A stretch of DNA of 64,000 bases, from the NCBI GenBank assembly GCA_018335655.1, contig JAGXRX010000007.1, positions 1-64,000 of the forward strand, written 5' to 3'. Positions 10,498 to 20,686 of this stretch are shown one piece after another (position 1 is the stretch's first letter; the number at the start of each line of letters is the position of its first letter). The notes beneath the pieces were generated by a model that saw nothing but the letters and a program-made list of their open reading frames with translations, did no database searches and had not been told where the DNA came from. This DNA comes from Erysipelothrix sp. (lineage in GTDB: Bacteria; Bacillota_I; Bacilli_A; Erysipelotrichales; Erysipelotrichaceae). Position numbers and translations under genes: made by a program.

Positions 10498-10623
10498 TCA
10501 ACATGATTAATAATGAATGCATGATGTTTAAAGTAATACTCTTATCACTAAGACACTATCTCATTGAAACTTCATTAGGCACATATGTGTTTATGTAATA
10601 TAATATGCAAAAGGAGTTTCACC

Positions 10624-10932
10624 ATGAAATACTCAATTAATGGTTACATTACTGCTACGACTGGAAAACGTGAAGAACTACTTAAATATTTACTTGAAGC
10701 TGCAAATGAAATGAAGAATCTTGATAATTGCCAATGCTATATTGTTGGCACCAACGATGAAGAAAGCGATAATGTTTATGTTTTTGAAGTGTGGGACAAT
10801 GAAGAAGCTCACAAAGCTTCTTTAACATTACCAGTATTTCAGACCTTAATTCAAAAAGCGAAACCCATTATTGCGGGACTAAAATCGTATCCTCCATTGA
10901 AAATTCATGGTGGTAAGGGAATCACTAACTAA
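10624..10932 (+). CDS. Antibiotic biosynthesis monooxygenase (ABM/YgiN-like) domain protein
   Basis: TGKREELLKYLLEAA...YVFEVWDNEEAHKASLTLPVFQTL; RBS AAAGGAG ahead of ATG 10624. Confidence 0.85.
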   Translation: MKYSINGYITATTGKREELLKYLLEAANEMKNLDNCQCYIVGTNDEESDNVYVFEVWDNEEAHKASLTLPVFQTLIQKAKPIIAGLKSYPPLKIHGGKGITN

Positions 10933-10986
10933 AGAGTTTAATAGAAGTAAATATTGATTTCAACGTGTCTGAAAGGAGCATAGATC

Positions 10987-12120
10987 ATGTTCACCAAAGA
11001 AGAAATGAGAAAACCAATCATTGCAAGTTTAGTTATACTATTTGGTATCATCATGTATCATTTGATTGATAATCTTGGTGAAACAATGGATACTATTGCA
11101 TATATTCTAGGAATATTTTCCCCGATTGTTGGGGGCTTTGTTTTAGCATATCTTCTAAATATTCCAATGAAGACTATTGAGTTAAAACTCTTCAAAAACC
11201 TTAAAGTAAAAACAGGAATAAAAAGAGCATTATCTCTAGTAGCTACATTATTACTAGTGATTGGTTTCATAACTCTATCAATCTATTTTGTTTTACCACA
11301 ACTCATCAATAGCATACAACAGTTGCAATTTGAAGCAACAACAGATTACTTCAAAGGTTTAGAAACGTACTTTAAAGAGAAGGTCGTTCAATTTAATTTA
11401 TCTGATGATATTGTAAATCAAATTCTAGCAATCTGGACTTCAATTGTTAATGGTGCAACTAATTTCATTCTAAGTATCGCAGATCAAGCACTCAATGTGT
11501 TTGGAGGCCTTATTACTGTAGTGTTTAACACAATCATTAGTATGGTATTAGGAATCTATATATTACTCAGTAAAGAAAGACTTTTTAGTACTTTTAAGAA
11601 AGTATTCTATGCATTCACACCTAAAAAGTTTTGTGATCAATCAACTAAGTACATCCACATAATCAATCATTCATTTGAAAATTTTATTCGAGGGCAAATC
11701 CTTGAAGCATTAATTCTTGGAGTCGTTTGCTACATAGGAATGATAATCTTTAGGTTTGAATATCCTTTAGTTATTAGTTTCCTTATTGGTATAACGAATA
11801 TTATTCCATTGTTTGGGCCATACATTGGTGCAGTACCTTCATTGTTGTTACTAGTTATCGTAAATCCTGTAATTGCACTTTGGTTTATCTTGTTCTTAAT
11901 TGTTTTACAACAAATCGAAAGCAATTTGATTTACCCAAGAGTCGTTGGTTCCAATATGGGAATCTCAGGATTTTGGATTATCTTTGCAGTTGTGGTTGGG
12001 AATAGCTTGTTTGGAATCCTTGGAATCTTACTTGGTATTCCACTACTTTCCTCGTTATACGTTATTGTGAAAGAGATTGCTGAAAGAAGACTTAAAGAGA
12101 AGAATATTGAGATAGTTTGA
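10987..12120 (+). CDS. AI-2E family transporter
   Basis: Multi-TM; conserved C-terminal IFAVVVGNSLFGILGILLGIPLLSSLYVIVKE; VLQQIESNLIYPRVVG. Confidence 0.88.
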   Translation: MFTKEEMRKPIIASLVILFGIIMYHLIDNLGETMDTIAYILGIFSPIVGGFVLAYLLNIPMKTIELKLFKNLKVKTGIKRALSLVATLLLVIGFITLSIYFVLPQLINSIQQLQFEATTDYFKGLETYFKEKVVQFNLSDDIVNQILAIWTSIVNGATNFILSIADQALNVFGGLITVVFNTIISMVLGIYILLSKERLFSTFKKVFYAFTPKKFCDQSTKYIHIINHSFENFIRGQILEALILGVVCYIGMIIFRFEYPLVISFLIGITNIIPLFGPYIGAVPSLLLLVIVNPVIALWFILFLIVLQQIESNLIYPRVVGSNMGISGFWIIFAVVVGNSLFGILGILLGIPLLSSLYVIVKEIAERRLKEKNIEIV

Positions 12121-12324
12121 TTAAAGTTTATACTAAAAGCAAAAACTAATCTTACATAGCACATGAATTAAGTTAGTTAATTTCGATCTACACAAGTTCT
12201 AATGAATGTGTCTTTTGATATGTAATAGTGTGATGTGAAAAGACTTCATAAAAATCTAATTGCTACGATTATATGCCAAATTGGTTATAATCTGATAGTA
12301 ATGATTATAAAGGGGAATGATAGT

Positions 12325-12735
12325 ATGAAAAAAAGGAGAGTACTAATTACAGTATTTGCAGTATTAGTTGGTTTAGTGATATCTGGAGTAGTTTTTATGA
12401 ATTTGATGATAAGTATGGCAGAAGAAGGCTTAGAAAAGATGAATAATATGACACTTTCTGATGTTAATTTGAGTTTGATATCAGATGGTAAATATGAAGG
12501 TAGTTATGAGTCCTTCCCTGTGAAAGTCAAATTGAGAGTCACTGTTTCAAATCATAGGATAACTTTGATTGAATTATTGAAACATGATAATGGACAGGGA
12601 AAAGATGCTGAAAAAATACTAGATCGAATTATTGAAAATCAGACGATTAAAGTTGATGTGATTTCTGGCGCTACCTATAGCAGTAAAGTAATTCAAAAAG
12701 CTGTAGAAGTTGCTTTATTGGGCTCATCTGATTAA
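12325..12735 (+). CDS. FMN-binding domain protein (membrane anchored)
   Basis: N-terminal TM; VDVISGATYSSKVIQKAVEVAL containing the SGAT flavinylation motif; ATG 12325 after AAAGGGGA RBS. Confidence 0.88.
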   Translation: MKKRRVLITVFAVLVGLVISGVVFMNLMISMAEEGLEKMNNMTLSDVNLSLISDGKYEGSYESFPVKVKLRVTVSNHRITLIELLKHDNGQGKDAEKILDRIIENQTIKVDVISGATYSSKVIQKAVEVALLGSSD

Positions 12736-12793
12736 AAGATGTTGCATCTTCAAAACATTTATGACAATCATTTAATTAATGGAGACTATTAAA

Positions 12794-13279
12794 ATGAAAT
12801 TCGAAACAAAAAGTATACTTCCGAAGAATATTGATAATGAATATAGAGGCAATAAAGTCTCAAAGTATATGTTTTTGCTTTTTACTTTAGTAACGATTAT
12901 AAGGAGTTTAATTCATATATTTTCTAGCGATGGAGGAGCACAATCAATAGCTACCATTCCATTAGATAGTTATCCATCTGCAGCTGCTGCAACTGTAGTC
13001 TTAATGTTTGCTTTATGGGGATTATCACAACTCTTGATGAGTATTGTATACGTAGTTGTATTCATCAGATATCAATCATTAATACCAGCTATGTATATCC
13101 TCTTAATCATCGAATATACAATGCGTATGGTTGTTGGAATGATGAAACCAATTGTTACTGTAGGGACTGCACCTGGAGGAATAGGGAACTTCATCTTAGT
13201 TCCTCTTTGCATCATTCTTTTTTTGATGTCGATAAAAGTCAGTAAAAAACATATGGAGAATTCAGATGACAAAAGTTGA
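12794..13279 (+). CDS. Hypothetical membrane protein
   Basis: ORF with multiple hydrophobic segments; RBS GGAG; no family recognised. Confidence 0.7.
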   Translation: MKFETKSILPKNIDNEYRGNKVSKYMFLLFTLVTIIRSLIHIFSSDGGAQSIATIPLDSYPSAAAATVVLMFALWGLSQLLMSIVYVVVFIRYQSLIPAMYILLIIEYTMRMVVGMMKPIVTVGTAPGGIGNFILVPLCIILFLMSIKVSKKHMENSDDKS

Positions 13280-13721
13280 AACACAAGTTCCAAGGTTTGT
13301 TTGGATCACACTAATTATTCTTGGATGTATTGATCTAGTTAGAGGATTTATGCATACAGTTCTTCTTGAGTATTCAGCTATTAATATCGCTGGCTTTGAT
13401 CTAACTACCTCAACAGCAACAGAGCAATTAAGATTGCTTGGTACCTTTGGTATATCAAACTGGATCACCGGTGTCCTATTTATTTTGATTGGATTGAAAG
13501 CAAAACATATTTCAATCCATGTCATGGGTCTAATCCCAGTAGCTTATGGTTTTAGTATGCTTGCGATAAGAATGAACTTAGCAAATTATGCACAGTCTCA
13601 AGCTGCATGGGGTGGATTGGCTATGTTAGTACCTTACTTAATTGTTGCAACAATGACTTTCATTGCAGGACTTTTCGTTATGAGGATAAGATCAATGAGT
13701 AAAGTCACTTCAAAAAGATAG
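13266..13721 (+). CDS. Hypothetical membrane protein
   Basis: ORF overlapping preceding CDS by 14 bp; four hydrophobic segments. Confidence 0.72.
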   Translation: MTKVETQVPRFVWITLIILGCIDLVRGFMHTVLLEYSAINIAGFDLTTSTATEQLRLLGTFGISNWITGVLFILIGLKAKHISIHVMGLIPVAYGFSMLAIRMNLANYAQSQAAWGGLAMLVPYLIVATMTFIAGLFVMRIRSMSKVTSKR

Positions 13722-13863
13722 ACAAGTTTTTGCTTTTAACTTACTTATTTCTTCTTTTTTAATAAAAAACACTAAATTTTATAACTAAATGTAAAAAATA
13801 CTTGACATAATGTATAGTATTATGTACTATATGTATATAAAACTAAACAAAGGAGATTACATT

Positions 13864-14361
13864 ATGTCATACCAAGAAAAGCGTACAATTTTCACAGTAG
13901 TGTCAGGAATCATTATTCTAGTGGCATATGGTCTATATGCATATGGTAAAGTCCAATCAGGAAATATTGATGTCGAGGATTTAAAATTCTGGGCAAATAC
14001 AATGCTTCTATTTATTGGAATTGGAATTGTTGTTACAATCATCGGTCAAATCGTATTTCACATTCTTATTGCCATTTCAATAGCTGTTAAAGAAAAGGTG
14101 TATAATAATGATACTAGTGATGAGCAAATAGAAAAAACCATTAATAGTGAAATGGTTACTGATGAAATGGATAAACTCATAGAATTAAAATCAATGAGAT
14201 TTGGATTTATCTTTTCAGGAATTGGATTTGTGGCTGGGCTAATATTACTTGCCTTGAATTATTCCCCAGTAATAATGCTAAATATCTTGTACGTATCTTT
14301 CAGTGTTGGATCTCTACTAGAAGGATTTGCTCAGATATTCTATTATAGAAAAGGAATATGA
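13864..14361 (+). CDS. Hypothetical membrane protein, partner of XRE regulator
   Basis: ATG 13864 after AAAGGAG; about 4 TM segments; immediately followed by HTH gene. Confidence 0.75.
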   Translation: MSYQEKRTIFTVVSGIIILVAYGLYAYGKVQSGNIDVEDLKFWANTMLLFIGIGIVVTIIGQIVFHILIAISIAVKEKVYNNDTSDEQIEKTINSEMVTDEMDKLIELKSMRFGFIFSGIGFVAGLILLALNYSPVIMLNILYVSFSVGSLLEGFAQIFYYRKGI

Positions 14362-14365
14362 TAAC

Positions 14366-14587
14366 GTGAAGAAGCTTAAAATTAAGAATAATATCCGTAC
14401 GCTCAGATTCTTTGCAAATGAGATCACCCAACAACAACTTGCAGAAAAAGTAGGAGCTTCAAGGCAAACGATTGTTGCTGTCGAAGCAGGAAAGTATACT
14501 CCTTCACTAGAATTAGCATTTAGAATTGCTGATGCATTTGGAGTCAAAATTAACGAAGTATTCGAGCACGAAACAGAGGAAAATTAG
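14366..14587 (+). CDS. XRE-family helix-turn-helix regulator
   Basis: KIKNNIRTLRFFANEITQQQLAEKVGASRQTIVAVEAGKYTPSLELAFRIADAFGVKINEVFEHE; GTG start at 14366 after AAAGGA. Confidence 0.92.
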   Translation: MKKLKIKNNIRTLRFFANEITQQQLAEKVGASRQTIVAVEAGKYTPSLELAFRIADAFGVKINEVFEHETEEN

Positions 14588-14591
14588 TAAA

Positions 14592-15317
14592 ATGAAAGTT
14601 ATTATCACAGGAATGAATGGTACAGTTGCTCCATATATTTATGAAGAACTAATAAGTAAGAATATTGAGGTTGTTATTTGGGATAGAAGCAAAACAGATA
14701 TCACTTCTCAAGAAAGTGTTCATCAGTTCATTCAAGAACACCAACCTGATTTGTTCTTTCATATTGCAACAGGACCATTAGAATGGGTTGAGTACATCGT
14801 ACATTCTACACAAAAGCTTGGGATAAAACTTCTCTTTACAAGTACAGTTTCTGTTTTCTCTGACAAAGGAACTGGTCCATATGATATTTCAAGTATTCCA
14901 AATGCAGAGGATGACTATGGAAGCTACAAAATCCAATGCGAGAAATTCATAGAAAAATTCCATAAAAATGCGGTTATTGTAAGACTAGGTTGGCAAATAG
15001 AAGCTAATGCACGTCCAAACAATATGTTTCATTCACTTTCAAAACAGCAAGCTTCAAAAGGCTTTATTGAGGCAAGTTCACGTTGGTATCCATCATGCAG
15101 TTTCCTGACTGATACTGCGAAAACGGTTGTATATTGCGCACTAAACTTTTCACCTGGTATCTATATGGCAAATTCAAACACAAAATATTCATTCTTTGAA
15201 ATCGTTAGTCATCTTAAAGAAAAATATAAAACTGATTGGATTGTAAAAGAAACTACTTCACTAGAGCGCGATGATCGAATGATCGATAATCGTGTTGAAA
15301 TTGGAGAATTATTCTAA
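14592..15317 (+). CDS. NAD-dependent epimerase / dTDP-4-dehydrorhamnose reductase-like protein
   Basis: KVIITGMNGTVAPYIYEEL Rossmann start, Y-x3-K (YGSYKIQCEKF). Confidence 0.78.
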   Translation: MKVIITGMNGTVAPYIYEELISKNIEVVIWDRSKTDITSQESVHQFIQEHQPDLFFHIATGPLEWVEYIVHSTQKLGIKLLFTSTVSVFSDKGTGPYDISSIPNAEDDYGSYKIQCEKFIEKFHKNAVIVRLGWQIEANARPNNMFHSLSKQQASKGFIEASSRWYPSCSFLTDTAKTVVYCALNFSPGIYMANSNTKYSFFEIVSHLKEKYKTDWIVKETTSLERDDRMIDNRVEIGELF

Positions 15318-15363
15318 TTTGAATATACAGTCATATTTAAGTTATCAACAAAATGAATTTTCT

Positions 15364-15389
15364 ATAGGCACTAAAAATGCCTATTTTTT
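15364..15389 (+). terminator. Intrinsic terminator
   Basis: ATAGGCA-CTAAAAA-TGCCTAT-TTTTT. Confidence 0.88.
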
Positions 15390-15573
15390 ATGAATATTTT
15401 AAGCAACAATGCATCAATATTGAAAACAATATTGTATAATAACCATGGACATAACATCATTTTTCCTTGTCAACTCAAGATGAGTGCAAAATATTGATAT
15501 TGTGTTAAAATAGGGAATTGAATGAAAGGATTAAAGTAATTGAAGAGATTACTTTAGCTAAACAAAAAACAAT

Positions 15574-16440
15574 ATGATGAAAATTTTTAAAGTCTTGTTA
15601 TTAGCACTTTTACCAGCCACATTATTATCTATCTTTTTCTTCAGAGAAAAAGCAGTTTTACTGATAATTGTTGGGGTTGGTGTTTCGGTTGCTTCAGAAG
15701 CACTTTTCCAATTCATCTTTAAAAGAAAATACACTTATAAAGATGGAGGAGCAATTGTTACAGGATTACTTTTAGCTTTATCAGTCTCACCCTCAACTCC
15801 ACTTTATGTCTTAGCAGCTGCAAGTGCAGTTGCAATTATTCTAGGAAAACAAGTTTTTGGAGGATTTCCAAAGAACTTATTCAATCCAACACTACTTGGT
15901 CGTCTTTTCATTGTCCTTGCTTTCCCAACAGCCTTAAAACCTTGGCTAAGTCCTATTGATATGGTTGCTACTGCAACGCCACTTCAAATTTTTAGAGAAA
16001 CAGGTGTAATGACTCCTATATGGGATCTCTTTATTGGAAATATTGGAGGTAGTATCGGAGAAGTATCAGCGTTAGCATTACTTCTTGGAGCATCATACTT
16101 ATTCTATAAGAAATTTGCTAACTGGCGTATTCCTGTTGGTATATTAGCAACCGTTGCTGTGATTGCTGTATTAGTTGGTCAAAATCCATTCTTCCACATA
16201 TTCTCTGGAAGTTTAATACTAGCATCAGTATTTATGGCCACAGATCCTGCAACTTCACCAAAGTCAGATAATGGTCGATGGATCTTCGCAATTTCAATTG
16301 GGATTATCGTCATGGTCATTCGTTTATGGGGTTGGGTTCCAGAAGGAACTACATTTGCAATACTTGGTATGAACTATTTAGTACCATTTATTAATACTGA
16401 GATGGATCGTTTAAAAGCAGAAAAAACAAAGAAGGCGTAA
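15574..16440 (+). CDS. RnfD/NqrB family electron-transport subunit (orphan)
   Basis: Multi-TM; GGAIVTGLLLALSVSPSTPLY; VATATPLQIFRETG resembles the covalent-FMN Thr motif; MATDPATSPKS. Confidence 0.85.
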   Translation: MMKIFKVLLLALLPATLLSIFFFREKAVLLIIVGVGVSVASEALFQFIFKRKYTYKDGGAIVTGLLLALSVSPSTPLYVLAAASAVAIILGKQVFGGFPKNLFNPTLLGRLFIVLAFPTALKPWLSPIDMVATATPLQIFRETGVMTPIWDLFIGNIGGSIGEVSALALLLGASYLFYKKFANWRIPVGILATVAVIAVLVGQNPFFHIFSGSLILASVFMATDPATSPKSDNGRWIFAISIGIIVMVIRLWGWVPEGTTFAILGMNYLVPFINTEMDRLKAEKTKKA

Positions 16441-16459
16441 TACTAATTACGCTTTTTTT
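16435..16459 (+). terminator. Intrinsic terminator overlapping stop codon
   Basis: GCGTAAT-ACTA-ATTACGC-TTTTTTT. Confidence 0.9.
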
Positions 16460-16514
16460 GTAAAGTAACCTCTGAAGCTTAAAAAGGATGAAATCAAAAG
16501 TTAAGGAGATAAAA

Positions 16515-16955
16515 ATGATTGAACTTCATTTTTCTATAAGTATTGAAGCATCTAAAGAATGTGTTTGGAAAACACTTTGGGATGATAATTCTTTTCGTGA
16601 TTGGGCTAGTATTATCGATGAAGGTACATTTATGCAAGGTATTATGAAAGAAGGTAAGGAAGTCCAATTCATTTCGTCTATCAATGGGTATGGTGTTACT
16701 AGTACTGTTGAAAAGATGATTGAAAATGAATATGTTTTGTTTAAACATCAAACTGATACAATCGATAGTGGTCAAGACACTCGAGAAAGAGAATGGAGTG
16801 GTGGTACTGAGAGTTATTCACTTAATGAGTTAAATGGATTGACCATACTAAATGTTAATATGGATGTTCCATACCATCAAGAAGAAACTTTTGTTAGTTT
16901 AGTACCGCATGCTCTTGAACGAATAAAGGAACTAGCTGAAGAGAAATCTATCTAG
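16515..16955 (+). CDS. SRPBCC family protein
   Basis: IELHFSISIEASKECVWKTLWDDNSFRDWAS START/SRPBCC N-terminal pattern; AAGGAG RBS. Confidence 0.75.
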   Translation: MIELHFSISIEASKECVWKTLWDDNSFRDWASIIDEGTFMQGIMKEGKEVQFISSINGYGVTSTVEKMIENEYVLFKHQTDTIDSGQDTREREWSGGTESYSLNELNGLTILNVNMDVPYHQEETFVSLVPHALERIKELAEEKSI

Positions 16956-16969
16956 TCTAATTGAATTAA

Positions 16970-17008
16970 TTAATACCAATACTGTTATCTGTATTGGTAT
17001 TAATTTTG
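16970..17008. terminator. Perfect 13-bp inverted repeat, likely terminator
   Basis: TTAATACCAATAC-TGTTATCT-GTATTGGTATTAA-TTTT. Confidence 0.75.
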
Positions 17009-17163
17009 ATAGGAGTTGAAGATAGTTGAAAAATACCGATTATACTTACTTTATATTCTATTAAAAGATTAAAAAACAAGGTTTGATTTATCTATTGCTT
17101 GTGGCTATAATAGACTAATGCAAGCGATTTCATAATAACAGTCGCTATGAAACCGGTGATACT

Positions 17164-18999
17164 ATGATCAAACTATTTGGCATGATGTTATCAACAACAG
17201 AAAATCTATATGAAGAAGAAATATGGTCGCAACTAAGTGATTATGTAACGTCACCTGATGAGCGAATCCTCTTTTTTTGTGGACGTCCTTTAGAATCAAC
17301 ATTCGAAGATGAAGCATTTAGCAATGTCATCTATAACCTTATGAAAATGATTCGTTTAGAAGGAGTTATTTCGCTAACGGGTTCACTTAACTATTACGTA
17401 GGTTCAAAGGTGTATAAAGAATACTTAAATTCGATTGCAAATGCTCCAATTGTGAGTTTATCTATTCCAATTGATGGTGCTAACCTAGTGCAATGTGACA
17501 ATTTCATGGGTAGCTATGAGATTACAAAGCATCTCATTAATCATCAATATCGAAAATTCGGAATCATCAATGGGCCATCTTACTCTTCAGAATCAAACGC
17601 AAGATTTCGAGGTATTGAACAAGCTTTTAATGAACACAATATCCATGAGTATGTTTTACTAGAAGGGGATTATTCTAAAAAATCTGGTTATTTAAACGCA
17701 GTTGAATTATTGACTCAAAATGTAGAAGCTATTATTTGTGGTAATGATCAGATGGCTATCGGAGCAATCAAAGCTATAAATGAAGCAGGTAAAAAGATTC
17801 CAGATGATATCGCAATTGTAGGATTTGATGACATTGAACAAGTAAGATTACTAGAAGTTCCACTAACAACTGTGAAGCAACCATTTGGAAATATGGCATG
17901 TAAAGCATTTGATCTACTTAAAGAGGATAATAAATCTGATCAATGCATTCCAGCTGAGTTAATAATCAGGGAATCATGTGGATGTCCAAAAGCATTTAAT
18001 AGTATTGAACATGAAGAACATGATAAACGCTACTATATGCAAAAGTATGCTGAAAGTCTAAGTGAGTATACTTTAATGTTGCAATTAAGATCATCATTTG
18101 ATCAGGTTCAAACCCTGGATCATTTGTTTGAAGTCATTGATGAATACCTTATGAAGATTAAAGGTGTGCAATTACATCTTTGCTTGTTTGATGAATCCTC
18201 ACAGATTATTGATAAACCTTTAAAATATGAATGGCCCTCGAAAATTAACTATGCGTATGGAAGTATTAATGGTTGTTTGATGCCAGTTCAAGTTTTTCCA
18301 ACACGAAATGGGCTTCCTTCAGAAGTTATCAAGCAATCTAATTCAAAATCTTATCTTTTCTATCCAATTCATCAACATGACATCTTATATGGATATCTCG
18401 TGATTGACGCAATTACCGCAAGAAATCGCATTTTTACCTCATTAAAAAGAGAAATCACAAACACTTTGAGCCGCCTTGATTTGATGGTTAAAATTCAATC
18501 CTATACAAAACAGTTAGAAAAAATTGCGCAAACAGATATATTAACGGGTATCCTAAATCGTCGAGGGTTCTTCGAGTATGCATCAAAAAAATTCGAATAT
18601 GATTTATCAATTGGCAATACACCAGGGATTGTATTTTGTGATGTGAATGGTTTAAAGAAGGTCAATGATCACTTTGGACATGAATTTGGAGACCGTATGA
18701 TTTCTGATACAGGTTTAATATTGTCTCAAGTATTCAAGAACTATGTGTTGGCAAGAATGGGTGGAGATGAGTTTGTGGTTTATATCTCACATTGTTCACA
18801 ATCTTATTTAGATGATTTAGGACATGAATTGATTGAAAAAATTCATCAATTCAATGGACATAGTATTGCTGTTTATCAGATTTCACTTGAAGCAGGGATG
18901 GCCTATTATGATCCTAAGAAACATGCGTCATTAGAGGAACTAATTACGGAAGCTGATCAAAACTTATATACTAAGAAACGTTTTAGAGTCATTAAATAA
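17164..18999 (+). CDS. LacI-type periplasmic-binding-fold domain fused to GGDEF
   Basis: LacI/PurR-like ligand domain (AIICGNDQMAIGAIKAINEAGKKIPDDIAIVGFDDIEQVRLLEVPLTTVKQPF) without HTH; C-terminal TDILTGILNRRGFF and RMGGDEFVVYI. Confidence 0.92.
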   Translation: MIKLFGMMLSTTENLYEEEIWSQLSDYVTSPDERILFFCGRPLESTFEDEAFSNVIYNLMKMIRLEGVISLTGSLNYYVGSKVYKEYLNSIANAPIVSLSIPIDGANLVQCDNFMGSYEITKHLINHQYRKFGIINGPSYSSESNARFRGIEQAFNEHNIHEYVLLEGDYSKKSGYLNAVELLTQNVEAIICGNDQMAIGAIKAINEAGKKIPDDIAIVGFDDIEQVRLLEVPLTTVKQPFGNMACKAFDLLKEDNKSDQCIPAELIIRESCGCPKAFNSIEHEEHDKRYYMQKYAESLSEYTLMLQLRSSFDQVQTLDHLFEVIDEYLMKIKGVQLHLCLFDESSQIIDKPLKYEWPSKINYAYGSINGCLMPVQVFPTRNGLPSEVIKQSNSKSYLFYPIHQHDILYGYLVIDAITARNRIFTSLKREITNTLSRLDLMVKIQSYTKQLEKIAQTDILTGILNRRGFFEYASKKFEYDLSIGNTPGIVFCDVNGLKKVNDHFGHEFGDRMISDTGLILSQVFKNYVLARMGGDEFVVYISHCSQSYLDDLGHELIEKIHQFNGHSIAVYQISLEAGMAYYDPKKHASLEELITEADQNLYTKKRFRVIK

Positions 19000-19180
19000 T
19001 CAAGCAAGATTCTGATTTCATCTATGTTTCTTACACTTTACTTAAAAAAATACTATAACTAACTTTGTGCAAATATTAACAATATTTTTCTTGTGGATTG
19101 AAAATGTTGATGATACGATTAAACAAGTAGAAGTCACAAATCAAATTTGTGAATGATATTATCACTTAACAGGAGGTATT

Positions 19181-19663
19181 ATGAATATTTCAATTATTGT
19201 TCATTCTCAAACAGGTAACACACTTTCCGTAGCTCAAAAACTAAAAACAAGACTTGAAGAAACAGGACATTTTGTCTCACTAAGTCACATTAAAGACATT
19301 GATTCAAAAGATACAAGTAATCAACAACCAGGAACGATTTTTTTAGGAGATGAACTACCTGAAAAAAGTGATGTCCTTGTGTTGGCTGGATGGGTACAGG
19401 CATTTAGTTTATGCCAAGGATTTTCAAGTTTCTTGAATAATTGGTCTACTATTAAAGCTCATCAAACTCATGTCTTTGTTACTCATCACTTTCCATATGC
19501 TTGGATGGGTGGAAACAATGCAGTTTCACAAATCAAATCAATCTTAAGCAATCAAAATATTACTGTAAGTTCTTCAAAGGTATTTAACTGGTCAAATAAA
19601 AACAATCCTAAACAAATAGATTTATGGGTTGATGAAACTGTTAAAAGAATCGAAGGTAAATAG
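19181..19663 (+). CDS. Flavodoxin-family protein
   Basis: ISIIVHSQTGNTLSVAQKL phosphate-loop motif; AGGAGG RBS. Confidence 0.85.
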   Translation: MNISIIVHSQTGNTLSVAQKLKTRLEETGHFVSLSHIKDIDSKDTSNQQPGTIFLGDELPEKSDVLVLAGWVQAFSLCQGFSSFLNNWSTIKAHQTHVFVTHHFPYAWMGGNNAVSQIKSILSNQNITVSSSKVFNWSNKNNPKQIDLWVDETVKRIEGK

Positions 19664-19973
19664 AGCATTCACACATTAGACAACTTGGCAAATTTTGGTT
19701 TACTGAATACCCATTGAAGTTTCAAAATTTTAACATATGTTTTAGAATACATAAATATTATCAATCGCTAAGAAACTATTAGAATTTTTTTGATTATCAT
19801 TCTATTATATAGATTAATCCTTTCATGATACGAATCAATCATCTCATTTAATCTTTGCAGAAAATAATATGTGAGGTAATATAAGAATAATTACAATGAA
19901 TTGCTAATGAATCACAAATCAATTCAACATTTTAAAAAAAAGAAAAATGTCAAGTGACTCGAAAGGTAAAACC

Positions 19974-20645
19974 ATGGATGCTTATCAAGATTTTATTAAT
20001 TGGTTCAATCTAACAACAACTGATTTAAAACATAATGAATCAAGTCGAAAACCTTTCTTTGGTATTAGTTATCCAAGACTTAAGGAGTATTCAAAAGTCA
20101 TTATAAAAGGAAGTCTTTATGACTTCCTTAATTCTAATCAATTTGTAGTATATGAACTTGAGATCATCCAAACGTACCTAATAGGAAGTATAAAGGATAT
20201 TAACCTTGCACTTCATTATTTTGAGTCTTTTGCACCTCATGCTAAAGAGTGGAGTGTTGTAGACTCTCTAACTCAAAGATTTGTGATTGCTAAGAAACAT
20301 CCAAGTGAAGTGTTTAAACTTATTGAAACATATGCTGCTATTGATGATGAGTTTTATCAACGTATTGCAGCTGTATTACTTTTAAGTCATTATCTTAATG
20401 ATGAAACTATTGATCAGTCTATTGATATCCTTATAAGTTTAAAACACCAAGGCTACTACACAAAAATGGCAGTCGCATGGGCATTTACATCAATCATGTG
20501 TAAATACCCAAGCAAATGTTTAGTTGTGTTAAATGAACACCATTTAGATCCTTGGACCCATAATAAAGCCATCTCAAAAATGATTGATTCATTTCAAATA
20601 GATGAACAACATAAACTTCATTTGAAAGAATTGAGAAGGAAATAG
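19974..20645 (+). CDS. DNA alkylation repair protein, AlkD-like
   Basis: HEAT-like; FGISYPRLKEYSKVI, EWSVVDSLTQRFV, YYTKMAVAWAFTSIMCKYP, WTHNKAISKMIDSFQI. Confidence 0.82.
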   Translation: MDAYQDFINWFNLTTTDLKHNESSRKPFFGISYPRLKEYSKVIIKGSLYDFLNSNQFVVYELEIIQTYLIGSIKDINLALHYFESFAPHAKEWSVVDSLTQRFVIAKKHPSEVFKLIETYAAIDDEFYQRIAAVLLLSHYLNDETIDQSIDILISLKHQGYYTKMAVAWAFTSIMCKYPSKCLVVLNEHHLDPWTHNKAISKMIDSFQIDEQHKLHLKELRRK

Positions 20646-20686
20646 TTATAAGTAAATACATAACAGGGAAAAAGAAAGGGGTAAAC

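Noticed and set aside
13015-13245. 76-aa plus-strand ORF in alternate frame
   Set aside because: Overlaps membrane protein CDS 12794-13279 out of frame with no independent RBS.
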